Origin: Nannocystaceae bacterium | GTDB lineage: Bacteria > Myxococcota_A > Polyangia > Nannocystales > Nannocystaceae | Direction of reading: 5' to 3' | Assembly: GCA_019694555.1 (NCBI GenBank) | Contig: JAIBBS010000013.1 | Location: forward strand, 1 to 64,000 | Length of the DNA: 64,000 nucleotides | In this document: in pieces, positions 45,172-54,360 of the stretch | Numbering within the stretch: the first letter of the stretch is position 1 | How the letters are laid out: each line of letters begins with the position of its first letter | Notes under the pieces: generated by a model | Databases searched by the model: none | Seen by the model: only the letters and a program-made list of their open reading frames with translations | Told to the model about the DNA's origin: nothing | Program-made: the position numbers and the translations under genes

Positions 45172-47367
45172 ATGTCCGACGACTCCAAGCCCACTGCAAC
45201 GCTCCTGCGCCTGTGCGCGTGCCTGGCCGCGACCACCCTGGCGGCACTGCCGATGACGGCGCGCGCCGGCGGCACGCGCACCTGGGACATCTCCAGCCAC
45301 ACCGAATTCGACAAGGGCGACGCCGAGGGTGCCGCGCTCGAGAGCTCGGGCCGCGTCACCGTGGGCTTCACGCCCGCGCGCGGCGAGCTGCCGGGCACGA
45401 CCGCGTTCACCTGCCTGTCGACCAAGGCCGGCGTGCTCGTCGGCACCGCCGACGCGGCGACGATCCAGCGCGTGGTCCCGGGCAAGCGCGCCAAGCCCAG
45501 CCGCAAGGCCGAGACCACCGGCAAGGACGGCGACGGCGCCAAGTCCAAGGCCAAGCCCGAGGACGAGATCCCGCCCGCGCTGGTCATCGCGCCCGTCGCC
45601 AAGCTCGACGGCGTCGTCGTCAGCGCGATGGTCGAGCTGCCCGGCGGCGACGTCGTCGCGGCGACCGTGCCCGGCGGCAAGCTCGTGCGCGTCGACGGCA
45701 AGGGCAAGGTCACGCCGTTCGCGTCGCTCGAGGGCGTGGAGCAGATCTGGGCGCTGGCGATCCACGACGGCAAGCTGCTCGTCGGCACCGGCCCCAAGGG
45801 CGAGCTGTGGTCGATGACGCTCGCGGGCAAGGACGCCAAGATCGTGCTCGACGCCGAGGAGAAGGACGTGCTCGCGCTCGCCAGCGTGGGCAAGGACGTC
45901 GTCGTCGGCGTGGCGCCGCAGGCCAAGCTCTACCGCGTCTCGGGCGATCTCGGCGGCGAGCTGCTGTACGACTTCCCCGGCGACGAGGTCCGCGCGCTCG
46001 CGTTGACGCGCACCGGCCTGGTCGCGGTGATCAACACGTTCGCCGATCGCAAGCTGTCGAGCCTCGACGCGCTGACCAAGACGCTCGATCGCACCAGCCT
46101 GGTGGGCCAGCCGCCGGCGGGTTCGCTCGACGGCGAGCGATCGATGCAGGCCGCCGGCAAGGTGCTGCACGTCGAGCTCGGGGCCAGCCGCGATCTGTCG
46201 CGCACGCTCGAGGCGCCGTGGGAGACGTGGCTCGAGCGCGATCGGCAGTACTTCACCGCTGCGCTCGCACTCGACGACGTCGGCACGGTGCTGGTGTCGT
46301 CGTCCGACGACGCCAAGGTCTATCGCGTCCGCGGCCCCCGCGACGTCGCGACCGTCGCCGACCTCGAGGAACGGCAGGCGACCGCGCTGTGCCGCGGACC
46401 CAAGGGCGAGGTCATCGCGGCCGCGGCCCACGGCGCGGCGGTCTACGAGCTCGGCGCGGCGCCGGCCAAGCGCGCCCGCTACGTCACCGACGTGCTCGAC
46501 ACCTCGCAGCCTGCGAGCTTCGGCACCGTGCGCCTGCGCGGTCACGGCACGCTGGCGCTGCGCGCCCGCAGCGGTCCGTCGGACGAGCCCGACAAGCGCT
46601 GGAGCCCGTGGCGCGAGGTCCCGCTGACGCGCGAGGCCGGTGGCTGGCGCGGCAACCTCGGCGCGCTGCCCCACCGCCGCCACCTGCAGCTCGAGGTCGT
46701 GCTCGCCGCCCCGGGATCGGAGCTGCGCGCGATCGAGGCCTTCTATGCGCCCGAGAACCTCGCGCCGCTGCTCACGCGCGTCGACGTCGAGCGCCCGGGC
46801 ATCGACGAGGGCGACACCGATCCCAAGGTCACGATCTCGTGGAAGGTCGATGCCCGCGACGAGGACGACCTGGTCTACGACGTGCGCGTGCGCCCCGAGG
46901 GCGCCGGCGACGACGCGTGGATCGGCCTCAACCCCGAGGGCGAGCTGGTGACCAAGCGCGAGATCAAGTGGGACACCTCGAGCGTCCCCGACGGCGTCTA
47001 CGAGGTCGAGGTCACCGCCAGCGACGAGCCCAGCAACGGCACCCGTCGCGCGCGCACCGACGAGCTGGTCAGCGAGCCCTTCGTGGTCGACCGTCAGCGT
47101 CCGGCGATCTCGACGCCCAGCGTCAGCGGCGACGTGATCAAGGCGGTCGCGACCGACGCGAGCGGCTTCATCCACGACGTCTCGTTCGCGATCGACAACG
47201 GCCCGCTGCGCGCCGCCAGCCCCGCCGACGGGCTGTTCGACAGCGGCAGCGAGGCCTTCGAGATCGCGCTGCCGGCCGAGCTCGGCAAGGGCTCGCACCG
47301 CGTGGTGCTCAAGGCCCGCGACGGCGCGGGCAACAGCGCCTCGGTCGCGATCGTGGTCAAGCGCTGA
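45172..47367 (+). CDS. Exported beta-propeller protein with Ig-like C-terminal domains
   Basis: A 731-residue protein with a signal peptide (cleavage likely after TARA, residue 32). Residues about 100-430 contain repeated propeller strands (GKLLVGTGPKGELWSMTL, DVVVGVAPQAKLYRVSG, GTVLVSSSDDAKVYRVRG) and the rest is beta-sandwich-like, with DGVYEVEVTASD and HRVVLKARDGAGNSASVAIV resembling bacterial Ig/FN3-type domains. A GTG at 45142, overlapping the protease stop, is an alternative start. It is the third gene of the protease operon and might be its substrate, scaffold or sensor. No enzyme motif is seen. Confidence 0.8.
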   Translation: MSDDSKPTATLLRLCACLAATTLAALPMTARAGGTRTWDISSHTEFDKGDAEGAALESSGRVTVGFTPARGELPGTTAFTCLSTKAGVLVGTADAATIQRVVPGKRAKPSRKAETTGKDGDGAKSKAKPEDEIPPALVIAPVAKLDGVVVSAMVELPGGDVVAATVPGGKLVRVDGKGKVTPFASLEGVEQIWALAIHDGKLLVGTGPKGELWSMTLAGKDAKIVLDAEEKDVLALASVGKDVVVGVAPQAKLYRVSGDLGGELLYDFPGDEVRALALTRTGLVAVINTFADRKLSSLDALTKTLDRTSLVGQPPAGSLDGERSMQAAGKVLHVELGASRDLSRTLEAPWETWLERDRQYFTAALALDDVGTVLVSSSDDAKVYRVRGPRDVATVADLEERQATALCRGPKGEVIAAAAHGAAVYELGAAPAKRARYVTDVLDTSQPASFGTVRLRGHGTLALRARSGPSDEPDKRWSPWREVPLTREAGGWRGNLGALPHRRHLQLEVVLAAPGSELRAIEAFYAPENLAPLLTRVDVERPGIDEGDTDPKVTISWKVDARDEDDLVYDVRVRPEGAGDDAWIGLNPEGELVTKREIKWDTSSVPDGVYEVEVTASDEPSNGTRRARTDELVSEPFVVDRQRPAISTPSVSGDVIKAVATDASGFIHDVSFAIDNGPLRAASPADGLFDSGSEAFEIALPAELGKGSHRVVLKARDGAGNSASVAIVVKR

Positions 47368-47373
47368 CGCGCG

Positions 47374-48078
47374 TCAGCCCAACGCGGCCGCGATCTCGCG
47401 CAGCTTCGCGGGCGCGTCGCGATCGATCACGGCGCCGTGCGAGACGATGATGCGGCCGAGCTCGGGCTCGGCCGCGATGCGCTCGAGGCAGGCGCGGAAC
47501 GCCGGCTTGTCCGCGATGATGAGCCACTTCGCCAGCCGCGGCACCGAGGCGATGCCGGTCGGCGCCAGCAGGAAACCGAACACACCGCCGAGCTTGGGCA
47601 GGTTGTTGATCGCGTCGTTGACCACGACCGTGGTGCGCCCGGGCGAGTGCACCTGCATCCACCCCTCGCGCTGCTTGGTGCCGTCGAAGTGGGCCAGGCG
47701 CACGTCGTCGTCGGCCGGCGCGTCGTCGTAGCCGTGATCGACCGCGACGACCTGCTCGACGCGGCCGCGTGCGCCGGTCGGGCACACCACCTTCAGCTGG
47801 GGATAGCGCTGCTTGTAGATCCTCGCGTCGAGCCGGTGGAAGCCGTTGGGCACCACCAGCAGCCGCGGCTCGCCGAAGCCCTCGAGCCGCTTCATCTCGT
47901 CTTCGACCAACGCGATCGCGTTGTGGATGACCAGGCCGCCGTCCTTGCGACGAGCGACGGTCATCACGCGCGTGCCCTTGGCGCCGGGGATCTCGCCCTC
48001 GACGCGCCACAGGTTCGGCTCGAGCGTCTCGAGCGGCTTGTTGTCGTGGACCTGCCAGGTCGAAAACGGCTTTGCCAT
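47374..48078 (-). CDS. DUF4336-like / metallo-beta-lactamase-fold-related protein
   Basis: A 234-residue cytoplasmic protein. Segments such as LLVVPNGFHRLDARIYKQRYP, HSPGRTTVVVNDAINNLP and GRIIVSHGAVID recall the DUF4336 group, which has a metallo-beta-lactamase-like fold with an incomplete metal site; the full HxHxDH motif is absent. The ATG 48076-48078 is favoured over the upstream GTG because a TAGCGT box (48089-48094, minus strand) lies 10 nt before it and no Shine-Dalgarno is seen. The convergent propeller gene ends 7 bp away. Function unknown. Confidence 0.7.
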   Translation of the reverse strand: MAKPFSTWQVHDNKPLETLEPNLWRVEGEIPGAKGTRVMTVARRKDGGLVIHNAIALVEDEMKRLEGFGEPRLLVVPNGFHRLDARIYKQRYPQLKVVCPTGARGRVEQVVAVDHGYDDAPADDDVRLAHFDGTKQREGWMQVHSPGRTTVVVNDAINNLPKLGGVFGFLLAPTGIASVPRLAKWLIIADKPAFRACLERIAAEPELGRIIVSHGAVIDRDAPAKLREIAAALG

Positions 48079-48091
48079 CGCGGGGCTCACG

Positions 48092-49183
48092 CTACCGCGT
48101 GCGCGCGGCCAGCGATACCTCCGCCGCCGCGCGGCTGCGGGACACGCCGATCGCGGGCGCGACCTCGGCCGCGACCGCGATCAAGGTCTCGCGCAGCCAC
48201 GCGTGCGCGGGCTCGTGCTGCACCCGCTCGTGCCACAGCATCAGCATGCGAAAGCCCGGTACCGGCAGCGGCGGCGGCACCACCACCAGCGGCAGGTGCG
48301 GCACCAGGGTCGCCGCGACCCGCTGCGGCAGCGTGAGCACGAGATCGGTCTGCGCGACCACGAACGGCGCGACCATGAAGTGCGGCAGCGCCAACGCGAC
48401 GCGACGCGACAGGCCCATGGCCGCGAGCGCGTCGTCGACCGCACCGCCGGGCTTGCCGCGCGGCGCGATGAAGGCGTGGGACAGCCGCGCGAAGCTCTCC
48501 GCGGTCCAGCGCCGCCCCAGCGCGGGATGCCCCTTGCGCACCACACAGACGAACTGCTCTTCGAACAGCGGCCGCGTGCGGATGCCGGGGCGATCGTTGC
48601 CGGGTCGGTCGGGCCCGATCGCGAGATCGAAGTCGCCGCGACCCAGCGCATCGCCGAGATCGTCCTCGTAGGTCTTGAGCCACACGTCGATGCCCGGTGC
48701 GGAGCTCGCCAGCCGCGACATCAGCTCCGGCACCAGCACCAACTCGACGTAGTCGGCGGTGCCGACCACGAAGCGTCGCTGCGCCGTGCCGGGCTCGAAC
48801 CGCGGCGGCCCGGCGACCACGCGCCGCAGGATCGCGAGCGCGTCCTGCAGCGCCGGCGCCAGCGCGCGCGCGCGCGCGGTCGGGACCAGCCCGCCGGGCG
48901 CGCGCACCAACAACGGATCGCCCAGGGTCTGCCGCAACCGCGCCAGCGCGTGGCTGGTCGCCGACTGCGACAGGCCCAGCCGCACCGCGGCCGCGGTGAC
49001 GCTGCCGTGCTCGAGCAGGGCCTCGAGCACGACCAGCAGGTTGAGATCGACGCCGGCGAGGTTCGTGTCGGCGGCGGCGACCACCGCGGCCGTCGTGCGA
49101 GCGCGACCGCTGCCGCTGCGCGCCGCCGCTGGACGCGATGCGCCGCGGCCGGACCGCTTGTGCACCCGGTGCATGTCAGCCAT
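48092..49183 (-). CDS. LysR-type transcriptional regulator
   Basis: A 363-residue LysR-family regulator. The winged helix-turn-helix begins near residue 43 (GVDLNLLVVLEALLEHGSVTAAAVRLGLSQSATSHALARLR) and is followed by a periplasmic-binding-protein-like effector domain. The N-terminus has about 33 extra basic residues; GTG 49082-49084 would give a typical 330-residue protein, but ATG 49183 lies 11 nt after a TACAGT box and is preferred. It is divergent from the NmrA-type gene and very probably controls it, binding an inverted repeat in the shared promoter region. The effector is unknown. Confidence 0.92.
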   Translation of the reverse strand: MADMHRVHKRSGRGASRPAAARSGSGRARTTAAVVAAADTNLAGVDLNLLVVLEALLEHGSVTAAAVRLGLSQSATSHALARLRQTLGDPLLVRAPGGLVPTARARALAPALQDALAILRRVVAGPPRFEPGTAQRRFVVGTADYVELVLVPELMSRLASSAPGIDVWLKTYEDDLGDALGRGDFDLAIGPDRPGNDRPGIRTRPLFEEQFVCVVRKGHPALGRRWTAESFARLSHAFIAPRGKPGGAVDDALAAMGLSRRVALALPHFMVAPFVVAQTDLVLTLPQRVAATLVPHLPLVVVPPPLPVPGFRMLMLWHERVQHEPAHAWLRETLIAVAAEVAPAIGVSRSRAAAEVSLAARTR

Positions 49184-49200
49184 GAGGAACATGCACTGTA
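49169..49200. promoter_or_regulatory. Divergent promoter and likely LysR operator
   Basis: GTGCATG (49169-49175) and CATGCAC (49190-49196) are perfect inverted repeats 14 nt apart. TGTACA at the right end (around 49197-49202) gives TACAGT on the minus strand and TACAGA on the plus strand, so the two divergent -10 boxes overlap and lie next to the repeat. Confidence 0.55.
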
Positions 49201-49245
49201 CAGATGAAGGCGCCGCGCCACAATCCACCCACGGAGAGTCGTTCG

Positions 49246-50112
49246 ATGAGCTACATCGTCACGGGAGTCACGGGTCACACGGGTGCGGTCGTCGCGGATG
49301 CATTGCTTGCCCAAGGCAAGCGCGTGCGCGTGGTGGTGCGCGAGCGCAGCAAGGGCGACCGCTTCGCCGCGCGCGGAGCCGAGGTCGCGGTCGCCGACCT
49401 CGGCGATGCCGGCGCGCTGGCGCAGGCGCTAACGGGCGCCCAGGGGGCGTACCTGCTGGTGCCGCCCAACTTCGCCGCACCGTCGTTCCGCACCTACCAG
49501 CGTCAGACCGCCGACGCGATCGCGGCCGCGGCCAAGCAGTCGGGGCTGCCCCACCTGGTGCTGCTGTCCTCGATCGCGGCCGAGCGCGACGCCGGCACCG
49601 GTCCGATCGTGGGGCTGCACTACCTCGAGGGGCTGCTGCGCGCGCTCCCGCAGACGCGCTCGACCTTCATCCGCGCGGCGTACTTCATGGAGAACCTCGG
49701 CGGTTCGCTGTCGATGCTCGAGCAGGGCGTGATGCCGAGCTTCACACCCGCGAACATGGCGCTGGACATGATCGCCACCGCCGACATCGGCAAGCTCGCG
49801 GCGCAGCTGCTGGTCGAGGGCGCGAGCGCGACCTCGGTGGTCGAGCTCAGCGGCGGCCGCTACAGCCCCAGCGACGCGGCGGCCGCGGTCTCGGCGATCG
49901 TGGGCAAGCCCATCGCCGTCGCCGAGGCACCGCTCGAGGCGATGGTGCCGACGCTGACGGGGTTCGGCATGCCGACCGAGGTCGCGGAGCTGTACCGCGA
50001 GATGACCCAGGCGGCGATCGACGGCCGACTCGCGTTCGAGGGCGGCCACCGCCGCGTGCAGGGCACGACCCCGCTCGCGACGGTGCTGCGTCAGTTGCTC
50101 GGCAAGGCCTGA
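49246..50112 (+). CDS. NmrA/SDR-type NAD(P)-binding protein
   Basis: A 288-residue atypical short-chain dehydrogenase of the NmrA/QorB type. The Rossmann motif is VTGVTGHTGAVV (about residues 5-16), followed by VRVVVRERSKGDRFAARGAEV, where the basic residues after the second strand suggest NADPH. LLVPPNF and LVLLSSIAAERDAG cover the middle region. There is no Tyr-x3-Lys catalytic pair, so it may be a redox sensor or a quinone reductase. GGAGAG precedes ATG 49246, giving a leader of about 40 nt from the divergent promoter. Regulated by the adjacent LysR protein, by position. Confidence 0.9.
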   Translation: MSYIVTGVTGHTGAVVADALLAQGKRVRVVVRERSKGDRFAARGAEVAVADLGDAGALAQALTGAQGAYLLVPPNFAAPSFRTYQRQTADAIAAAAKQSGLPHLVLLSSIAAERDAGTGPIVGLHYLEGLLRALPQTRSTFIRAAYFMENLGGSLSMLEQGVMPSFTPANMALDMIATADIGKLAAQLLVEGASATSVVELSGGRYSPSDAAAAVSAIVGKPIAVAEAPLEAMVPTLTGFGMPTEVAELYREMTQAAIDGRLAFEGGHRRVQGTTPLATVLRQLLGKA

Positions 50113-50161
50113 TGCCCCGCGGCCGGCGGTGCGCGACCACGCGCACCGCCGTGGTCTGCGC

Positions 50162-52717
50162 TCACGGGCAGTTCCACTCGCCCAGATCGTCGATGTTCTC
50201 GGGCTGGGGGTTGGCCGCGATGATCGGCAGCCCGGTCCACTGCAGCGACGGATCGAAGGCGTCCGCGCCGTTGGTGTCGCCGGCGGTGACGTTGCAGTTG
50301 CGGCGCAGGTCCTCGTCGAGCGTACCGGTGCCGCCGCCGGCCCACTCGGCGCCGGGATTGAAGCCGAGCTGGCCGATGACGTCGACCGTGGTCATGTCGC
50401 AGTACAGCTCGAGCGCGTCGTTGCCGTTGAACGCCAGGCTCGCCAGCTGATCGCAGAACGGCTGCGCCGCCAGCGAGGTGTGGCACACCGTGAACACCTC
50501 GCCAGGCAGCACCAGTCCGACCAGCGGCAGCGACGAACCCGGCACCACCGCACCGTTGGCGTAGGTGCGGATCTGGCACGCCGCCAGGTTCACCGACTGC
50601 GCGCTGGGGTTGTACAGCTCGAGCACCTTGTTGTTGCTGGTGCCCTCGTAGTACTCGCTGAAGAACAGCACCGTCGGATCGCCCGCCGGGCTGGTGGTCA
50701 TCTGCCCGGCATCCGCCGCGGCATAGCCATCGGTGCTGCCGGTGCCGTCGCAGTACGTGAACGTCAGGCCGCCGTCACCGCTGAAGCGGTAGGCGAAGTC
50801 GTAGTCGCCCGGCAGCGGCAGCGTCATCGTGCCGACGTACTCGTCGTTGTTCGCGTCGGGGAAGCCCATGCCGACCCAACCCGGGTTGGGCGCGGCCGCG
50901 GTCCAGACCCAGCCCATGTCGAGCGAGGGATCGGTGCCGTCGGGGCCGTAGCCCACCGCCGCGACCACGTTGACCGCGGGGTCGTTGACGTTGGACTGGT
51001 CCGTGAGCCCCGCGATGTACAGCCGCCCGAACACGTCGACGCCGGCGCCCTCGAGGTCGTCGATGCTGGTCGGAAACTGCAGGTTGCAGTAGTCGATGGC
51101 GTAGGTCGGCGGCGAGCAGCTGTCGTTGGCCAGCCCGGGCGTGCCCAGGTCGGTCATGAAGTACGGCGTCATCGCGGCGCACCAGTTGCTGCCGTTGTCG
51201 TTGTCGACGGCGTTGGTCGCGACCGGATCGACCTGCATCGCCGCGCCCGACACGTCGGGGAAGTCCATGTCGTCGTAGGCCACGCGGTCGACGCTGTTGC
51301 CGACGCAGAACAGCTCGAGCTCGTCGGCGGAGTTGCCCAGCGCGAGACCGTCGTAGACGTAGTCCGGCACGAAGCCGGGGTTGTCGCTGCGGCCGAAGGT
51401 CCGCAGCTCGCCGGGCCCGATCACGAGGTCGCTGGTGATGTCGAAGTTGTCGACGCCATCGTCCTGGAACAGGCAGCCGCGCAGCTGGTAGGTCTCGGTC
51501 AGGCTGGGGTTGTAGATCTCGAACCACTCGCCGCCGGGATCGGGGATCGAGCTGGGGTCGCGCATGATCTCGGTGATCGCCACCGCCTCGACGCCGGGCA
51601 GCGGGAAGTCGGTGCACTGCGACTCGTCGTAGCCGCACGCGGCGTCGCAGCCGAGCACGCCACCGGTGTGTCCGAGCGTGAGGCAGTCCGCACCGTCGAG
51701 CGCGGTGCCATCGCACTGCTCGCCCGCGTCGACGATGTCGTTGCCACAGAAGTTGCAGCCGGAGGTGTCGAAGCCGCAGTCGGGCGCGCACGCCAGGCTG
51801 CCGCCGACGAAGCCGCCGGGCACGGTGGTGCAGTCGTTGCCCAGCAGGTCGTCGCCGTCGCACTGCTCGCTGCCCTGCGCGGCGCCGTCGCCACACAGCG
51901 TGCAGCCCGAGACATCGAAGCCGTCGCAGGCCTCGCTGCAGCCCAGCACGCCGCCGTCGAAGTCGCCCTGCGTCGCGCAGCTGTTGCCCGCGAGGTCGTC
52001 GCCGTCGCAGGTCTCGCTGCCGCCGACGTTGCCGTCGCCGCAGCAGGCGGTGAAGTCGAGCACGCAGCGGTCGGTGCAGCTGACCTCGCCGGCGCCGAAG
52101 CCCGCAGCGTCGCAGCTGGCCTTGTTCAGATCGGTGCCGTCGCACTCCTCGGTCTCACCGTTGATGGCCCCGTCACCGCAGCTGTAGGCGACACAGGCGC
52201 TGGTGTCGAACACACAGCTGGCGTCGCACGCGAGCGTGCCCTCGTCGAAGCCGAGGTCGGTGCAGGCGTTGTCGCCGAGATCGTCGCCGTCGCAGTCCTC
52301 GCGCGCGTCGATCATGCCGTTGCCGCAGGACGTGCAGCCGCTGGTGTCGAAGCCGTCGCACTGGGCGTTGCACGCCAGCGTGCCGCCGACGAAGCCCTCG
52401 GACTCGCAGGTCGCGTCGCCGACGTCGCTGCCGTCGCAGACCTCGTCGCCCTCGCGCACGTCGTTGCCGCAGGCGGGCCCGCCGGAGTCGCTGCCGCTGC
52501 TGCTGCTGTCGCCGGTGGCCGATGCGCTCGCGGATGCGGAGCTCGAACCCGAGGAGTCGGCCACGGTGATCGTGCCCGGCTCGCCCGAGGAGCTGCCCTC
52601 GGTCGCGCTGTCGCTGTCGGAGCCCATCGACGTGGCCGAGGCCCCGTCGTCACCGCAGGCGCTCGCCAAGGCGAGCAGCGCGGTCCACTGCAGGTGGGAA
52701 CGAACGTGCTTGTGCAT
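50162..52717 (-). CDS. Large lipoprotein: six Cys repeats and lamin-tail domains
   Basis: An 851-residue lipoprotein (Cys21 after ALASA) with a Ser/Ala/Asp linker to about residue 80. Six tandem Cys-rich repeats of about 47 residues follow (about 83-370), each of the form CG-(N/D)-x...CDG-x-x-L-x...C...G-x-L-x-C-x-x-x-C-x-FDTSGC, as in DUF4215-like repeats. Two lamin-tail (LTD) domains follow, at VAITEIMRDPSS...GEWFEIYNPS and VLFFSEYYEG...VLELYNPS. LTDs are common in secreted bacterial proteins and may bind surfaces or help anchor enzymes. GAGG precedes the ATG 52715-52717. Probably a surface adhesin or scaffold. Confidence 0.88.
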   Translation of the reverse strand: MHKHVRSHLQWTALLALASACGDDGASATSMGSDSDSATEGSSSGEPGTITVADSSGSSSASASASATGDSSSSGSDSGGPACGNDVREGDEVCDGSDVGDATCESEGFVGGTLACNAQCDGFDTSGCTSCGNGMIDAREDCDGDDLGDNACTDLGFDEGTLACDASCVFDTSACVAYSCGDGAINGETEECDGTDLNKASCDAAGFGAGEVSCTDRCVLDFTACCGDGNVGGSETCDGDDLAGNSCATQGDFDGGVLGCSEACDGFDVSGCTLCGDGAAQGSEQCDGDDLLGNDCTTVPGGFVGGSLACAPDCGFDTSGCNFCGNDIVDAGEQCDGTALDGADCLTLGHTGGVLGCDAACGYDESQCTDFPLPGVEAVAITEIMRDPSSIPDPGGEWFEIYNPSLTETYQLRGCLFQDDGVDNFDITSDLVIGPGELRTFGRSDNPGFVPDYVYDGLALGNSADELELFCVGNSVDRVAYDDMDFPDVSGAAMQVDPVATNAVDNDNGSNWCAAMTPYFMTDLGTPGLANDSCSPPTYAIDYCNLQFPTSIDDLEGAGVDVFGRLYIAGLTDQSNVNDPAVNVVAAVGYGPDGTDPSLDMGWVWTAAAPNPGWVGMGFPDANNDEYVGTMTLPLPGDYDFAYRFSGDGGLTFTYCDGTGSTDGYAAADAGQMTTSPAGDPTVLFFSEYYEGTSNNKVLELYNPSAQSVNLAACQIRTYANGAVVPGSSLPLVGLVLPGEVFTVCHTSLAAQPFCDQLASLAFNGNDALELYCDMTTVDVIGQLGFNPGAEWAGGGTGTLDEDLRRNCNVTAGDTNGADAFDPSLQWTGLPIIAANPQPENIDDLGEWNCP

Positions 52718-52781
52718 GGCAACCTCGCGCCGGCCCGAGGTGGGCCCCGGCGCGGCGCGAGGGTACCAAGCCGCGCGCGCG

Positions 52782-53201
52782 TCAGCGCGACTTCGTCTGG
52801 GCCTTCGGCGCAGCCTTCGCGGCCTTCTTGCCGCCGGCCGCAGGCTTCGCCGCCGGCGCCGCCTTCGTGCCGCGCTTGGCCGCACGCTGCAGGCTGCCCA
52901 GCAGATCGACGATGCGCGCGAGCGACAGCCGGCGCAGCTTGTCGCCGTACTCGTGATCCTTGGGCTGGCGCTTGAGCTCGAGGATCTGCTTCACGATCGC
53001 ATCGCGACCGCCCAGCTGCTTCACGCGCTCGCCGACGGCGACGAGGTGCAACAACTTGGCGTTGGAGACGTTGCGAAGACGTCGCTTGTGTTGCTCGGGG
53101 GACTCGCCGGCGCCGGCTTCGATGAGGCCCACGACGGCCTCGATCAGCTTGGTCTTGTCGCCGTAGCGCTCGGTCACGATCTGTTGCGGGGACTTGCTCA
53201 T
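52782..53201 (-). CDS. Hypothetical helical protein with Lys/Ala tail
   Basis: A 139-residue cytoplasmic protein. Residues 1-100 are helical and charged (TERYGDKTKLIEAVVGLIEA, HKRRLRNVSNAKLLHLVAVG), and the last 35 residues are a Lys/Ala/Pro tail like those of histone H1-type or HU-extension proteins. GAGG at normal spacing favours ATG 53199-53201 over the upstream in-frame ATG. Binding to nucleic acid is possible from the charge, but no known domain is recognised. Lys-rich composition differs from its neighbours. Confidence 0.7.
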   Translation of the reverse strand: MSKSPQQIVTERYGDKTKLIEAVVGLIEAGAGESPEQHKRRLRNVSNAKLLHLVAVGERVKQLGGRDAIVKQILELKRQPKDHEYGDKLRRLSLARIVDLLGSLQRAAKRGTKAAPAAKPAAGGKKAAKAAPKAQTKSR

Positions 53202-53344
53202 GGGGACCTCGGTCGTCGCCGCCATCGGCCTGCTGGGCCGCAGCTACGAGGGAGCTCGACCGCGCGGGTCGAGGCTGGGTTGGATCGGAGGATCCCGGCG
53301 AACCGACGCCGGGGCGGCGGAGCATCGCCCACGGCGCAACCAAT

Positions 53345-53370
53345 GAAAAGCCCCCTTGCGGGGGCTCTTC
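53345..53370 (-). terminator. Rho-independent terminator
   Basis: On the minus strand the sequence GAGCCCCCGCAAGGGGGCTTTTC forms a 7-bp GC-rich stem with a 4-nt loop followed by TTTT. It lies about 80 nt downstream of the lipoprotein gene 53450-54352 and is the clearest intrinsic terminator in the window. Confidence 0.85.
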
Positions 53371-53449
53371 GTGACCCGCCGGCGGGGCCGGTCGGGCGCT
53401 GCAGAACCGGCGCGGGGCGAACCCCGCGGCCCTGCCGGCTCGGCGCGAC

Positions 53450-54352
53450 TCACATCTTGGGCAGGCTCTCGCTGATCTTCTTGAGATCGTCGTCCGAGGC
53501 CTTCGCCGCGACGGTCACCGCGTTGCCGCTGGCGTCGATCTTCACGCTGTCGACCACGCCCTGGGGCACGCCCATCGAGCCGGCCATGCCCTTGACGCCC
53601 TCGAACTGCTTCTGCAGCTCGTCCTTCTTCTTGGTCGCCTCGTCCGCGCTGCCGAAGCCGACCGACGCCGCGATGGCGATGCCACCGGACAGATCGAGGC
53701 TACCCGCGACGTCCTTGGCACCCTCGGCCGGGCTGCCCTTGAGCATCTCCGCCGGCAGCGAGCCCGCGAACCAGATGTGCTTGCCGGTGTCGGCGCGGCC
53801 GATGACGTCCTTGAGCGCGCCGTCGAACACCGACTTGCCCTTGCCGTCGACGAGCTCCTTGACCGGGCCGGCCCAGTCCTTGGTCGCCACGACGATCGAA
53901 CCCTCGTTGACGATGTAGCCGACGCCGCCGTCGTCCATCGTCATCATCTTCTTGCCGTCCTTCTCCTCGATCTTGAACGCATCCTTGCCGGACTTCTCCT
54001 TCACCTTGCCGTTGATGCAGGTGAGGTTGTCCTCCTTGCCGATGCCGTCCGCGCTGATGACAGCCGCGAACTGGTTCTTGGTCGGGTCGGCACCGAAGGC
54101 GATGCTCTTCCACTTGTCGGTGCCGAGGTTGCAGGCCGTGGCCGCGTCCACGAACTCCTTGAACTCGCCCTTTTCGATCTTGTCCTTGTTGTCCGTGTAG
54201 GCCTTCGATCCAACGAGGGCCTTCACGTCGATGCCGCCGACCATCGTCGCGGCGTCAGGGATGAGCTTGGCCGAGTCGGCACCGCCGCCCTTGCAGGCAG
54301 CGACGCCCAGGAGGGCCAGCGTGAGGGTGGTGGTGACGAACGTCCGCTTCAT
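53450..54352 (-). CDS. Abundant-type lipoprotein of unknown function
   Basis: A 300-residue lipoprotein (signal ending GVAAC, Cys20). The mature protein is rich in Lys, Gly, Ala and Asp (SAKLIPDAATMVGGIDVKAL, SGKDAFKIEEKDGKKMMTMD) and has two Cys apart from the lipidated one. It uses AAG and GTC/GGC codons almost uniformly, unlike the Arg-rich neighbours, which suggests strong expression. A consensus-like promoter lies upstream and an intrinsic terminator downstream, so it is a single-gene unit. No known domain; a structural or binding lipoprotein is plausible. Confidence 0.78.
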   Translation of the reverse strand: MKRTFVTTTLTLALLGVAACKGGGADSAKLIPDAATMVGGIDVKALVGSKAYTDNKDKIEKGEFKEFVDAATACNLGTDKWKSIAFGADPTKNQFAAVISADGIGKEDNLTCINGKVKEKSGKDAFKIEEKDGKKMMTMDDGGVGYIVNEGSIVVATKDWAGPVKELVDGKGKSVFDGALKDVIGRADTGKHIWFAGSLPAEMLKGSPAEGAKDVAGSLDLSGGIAIAASVGFGSADEATKKKDELQKQFEGVKGMAGSMGVPQGVVDSVKIDASGNAVTVAAKASDDDLKKISESLPKM

Positions 54353-54360
54353 GGGGGTCC

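Noticed and set aside
48092-49228. LysR start at the most upstream ATG (49228)
   Set aside because: It lies beyond the TACAGT box and would place the start inside the divergent gene's leader.
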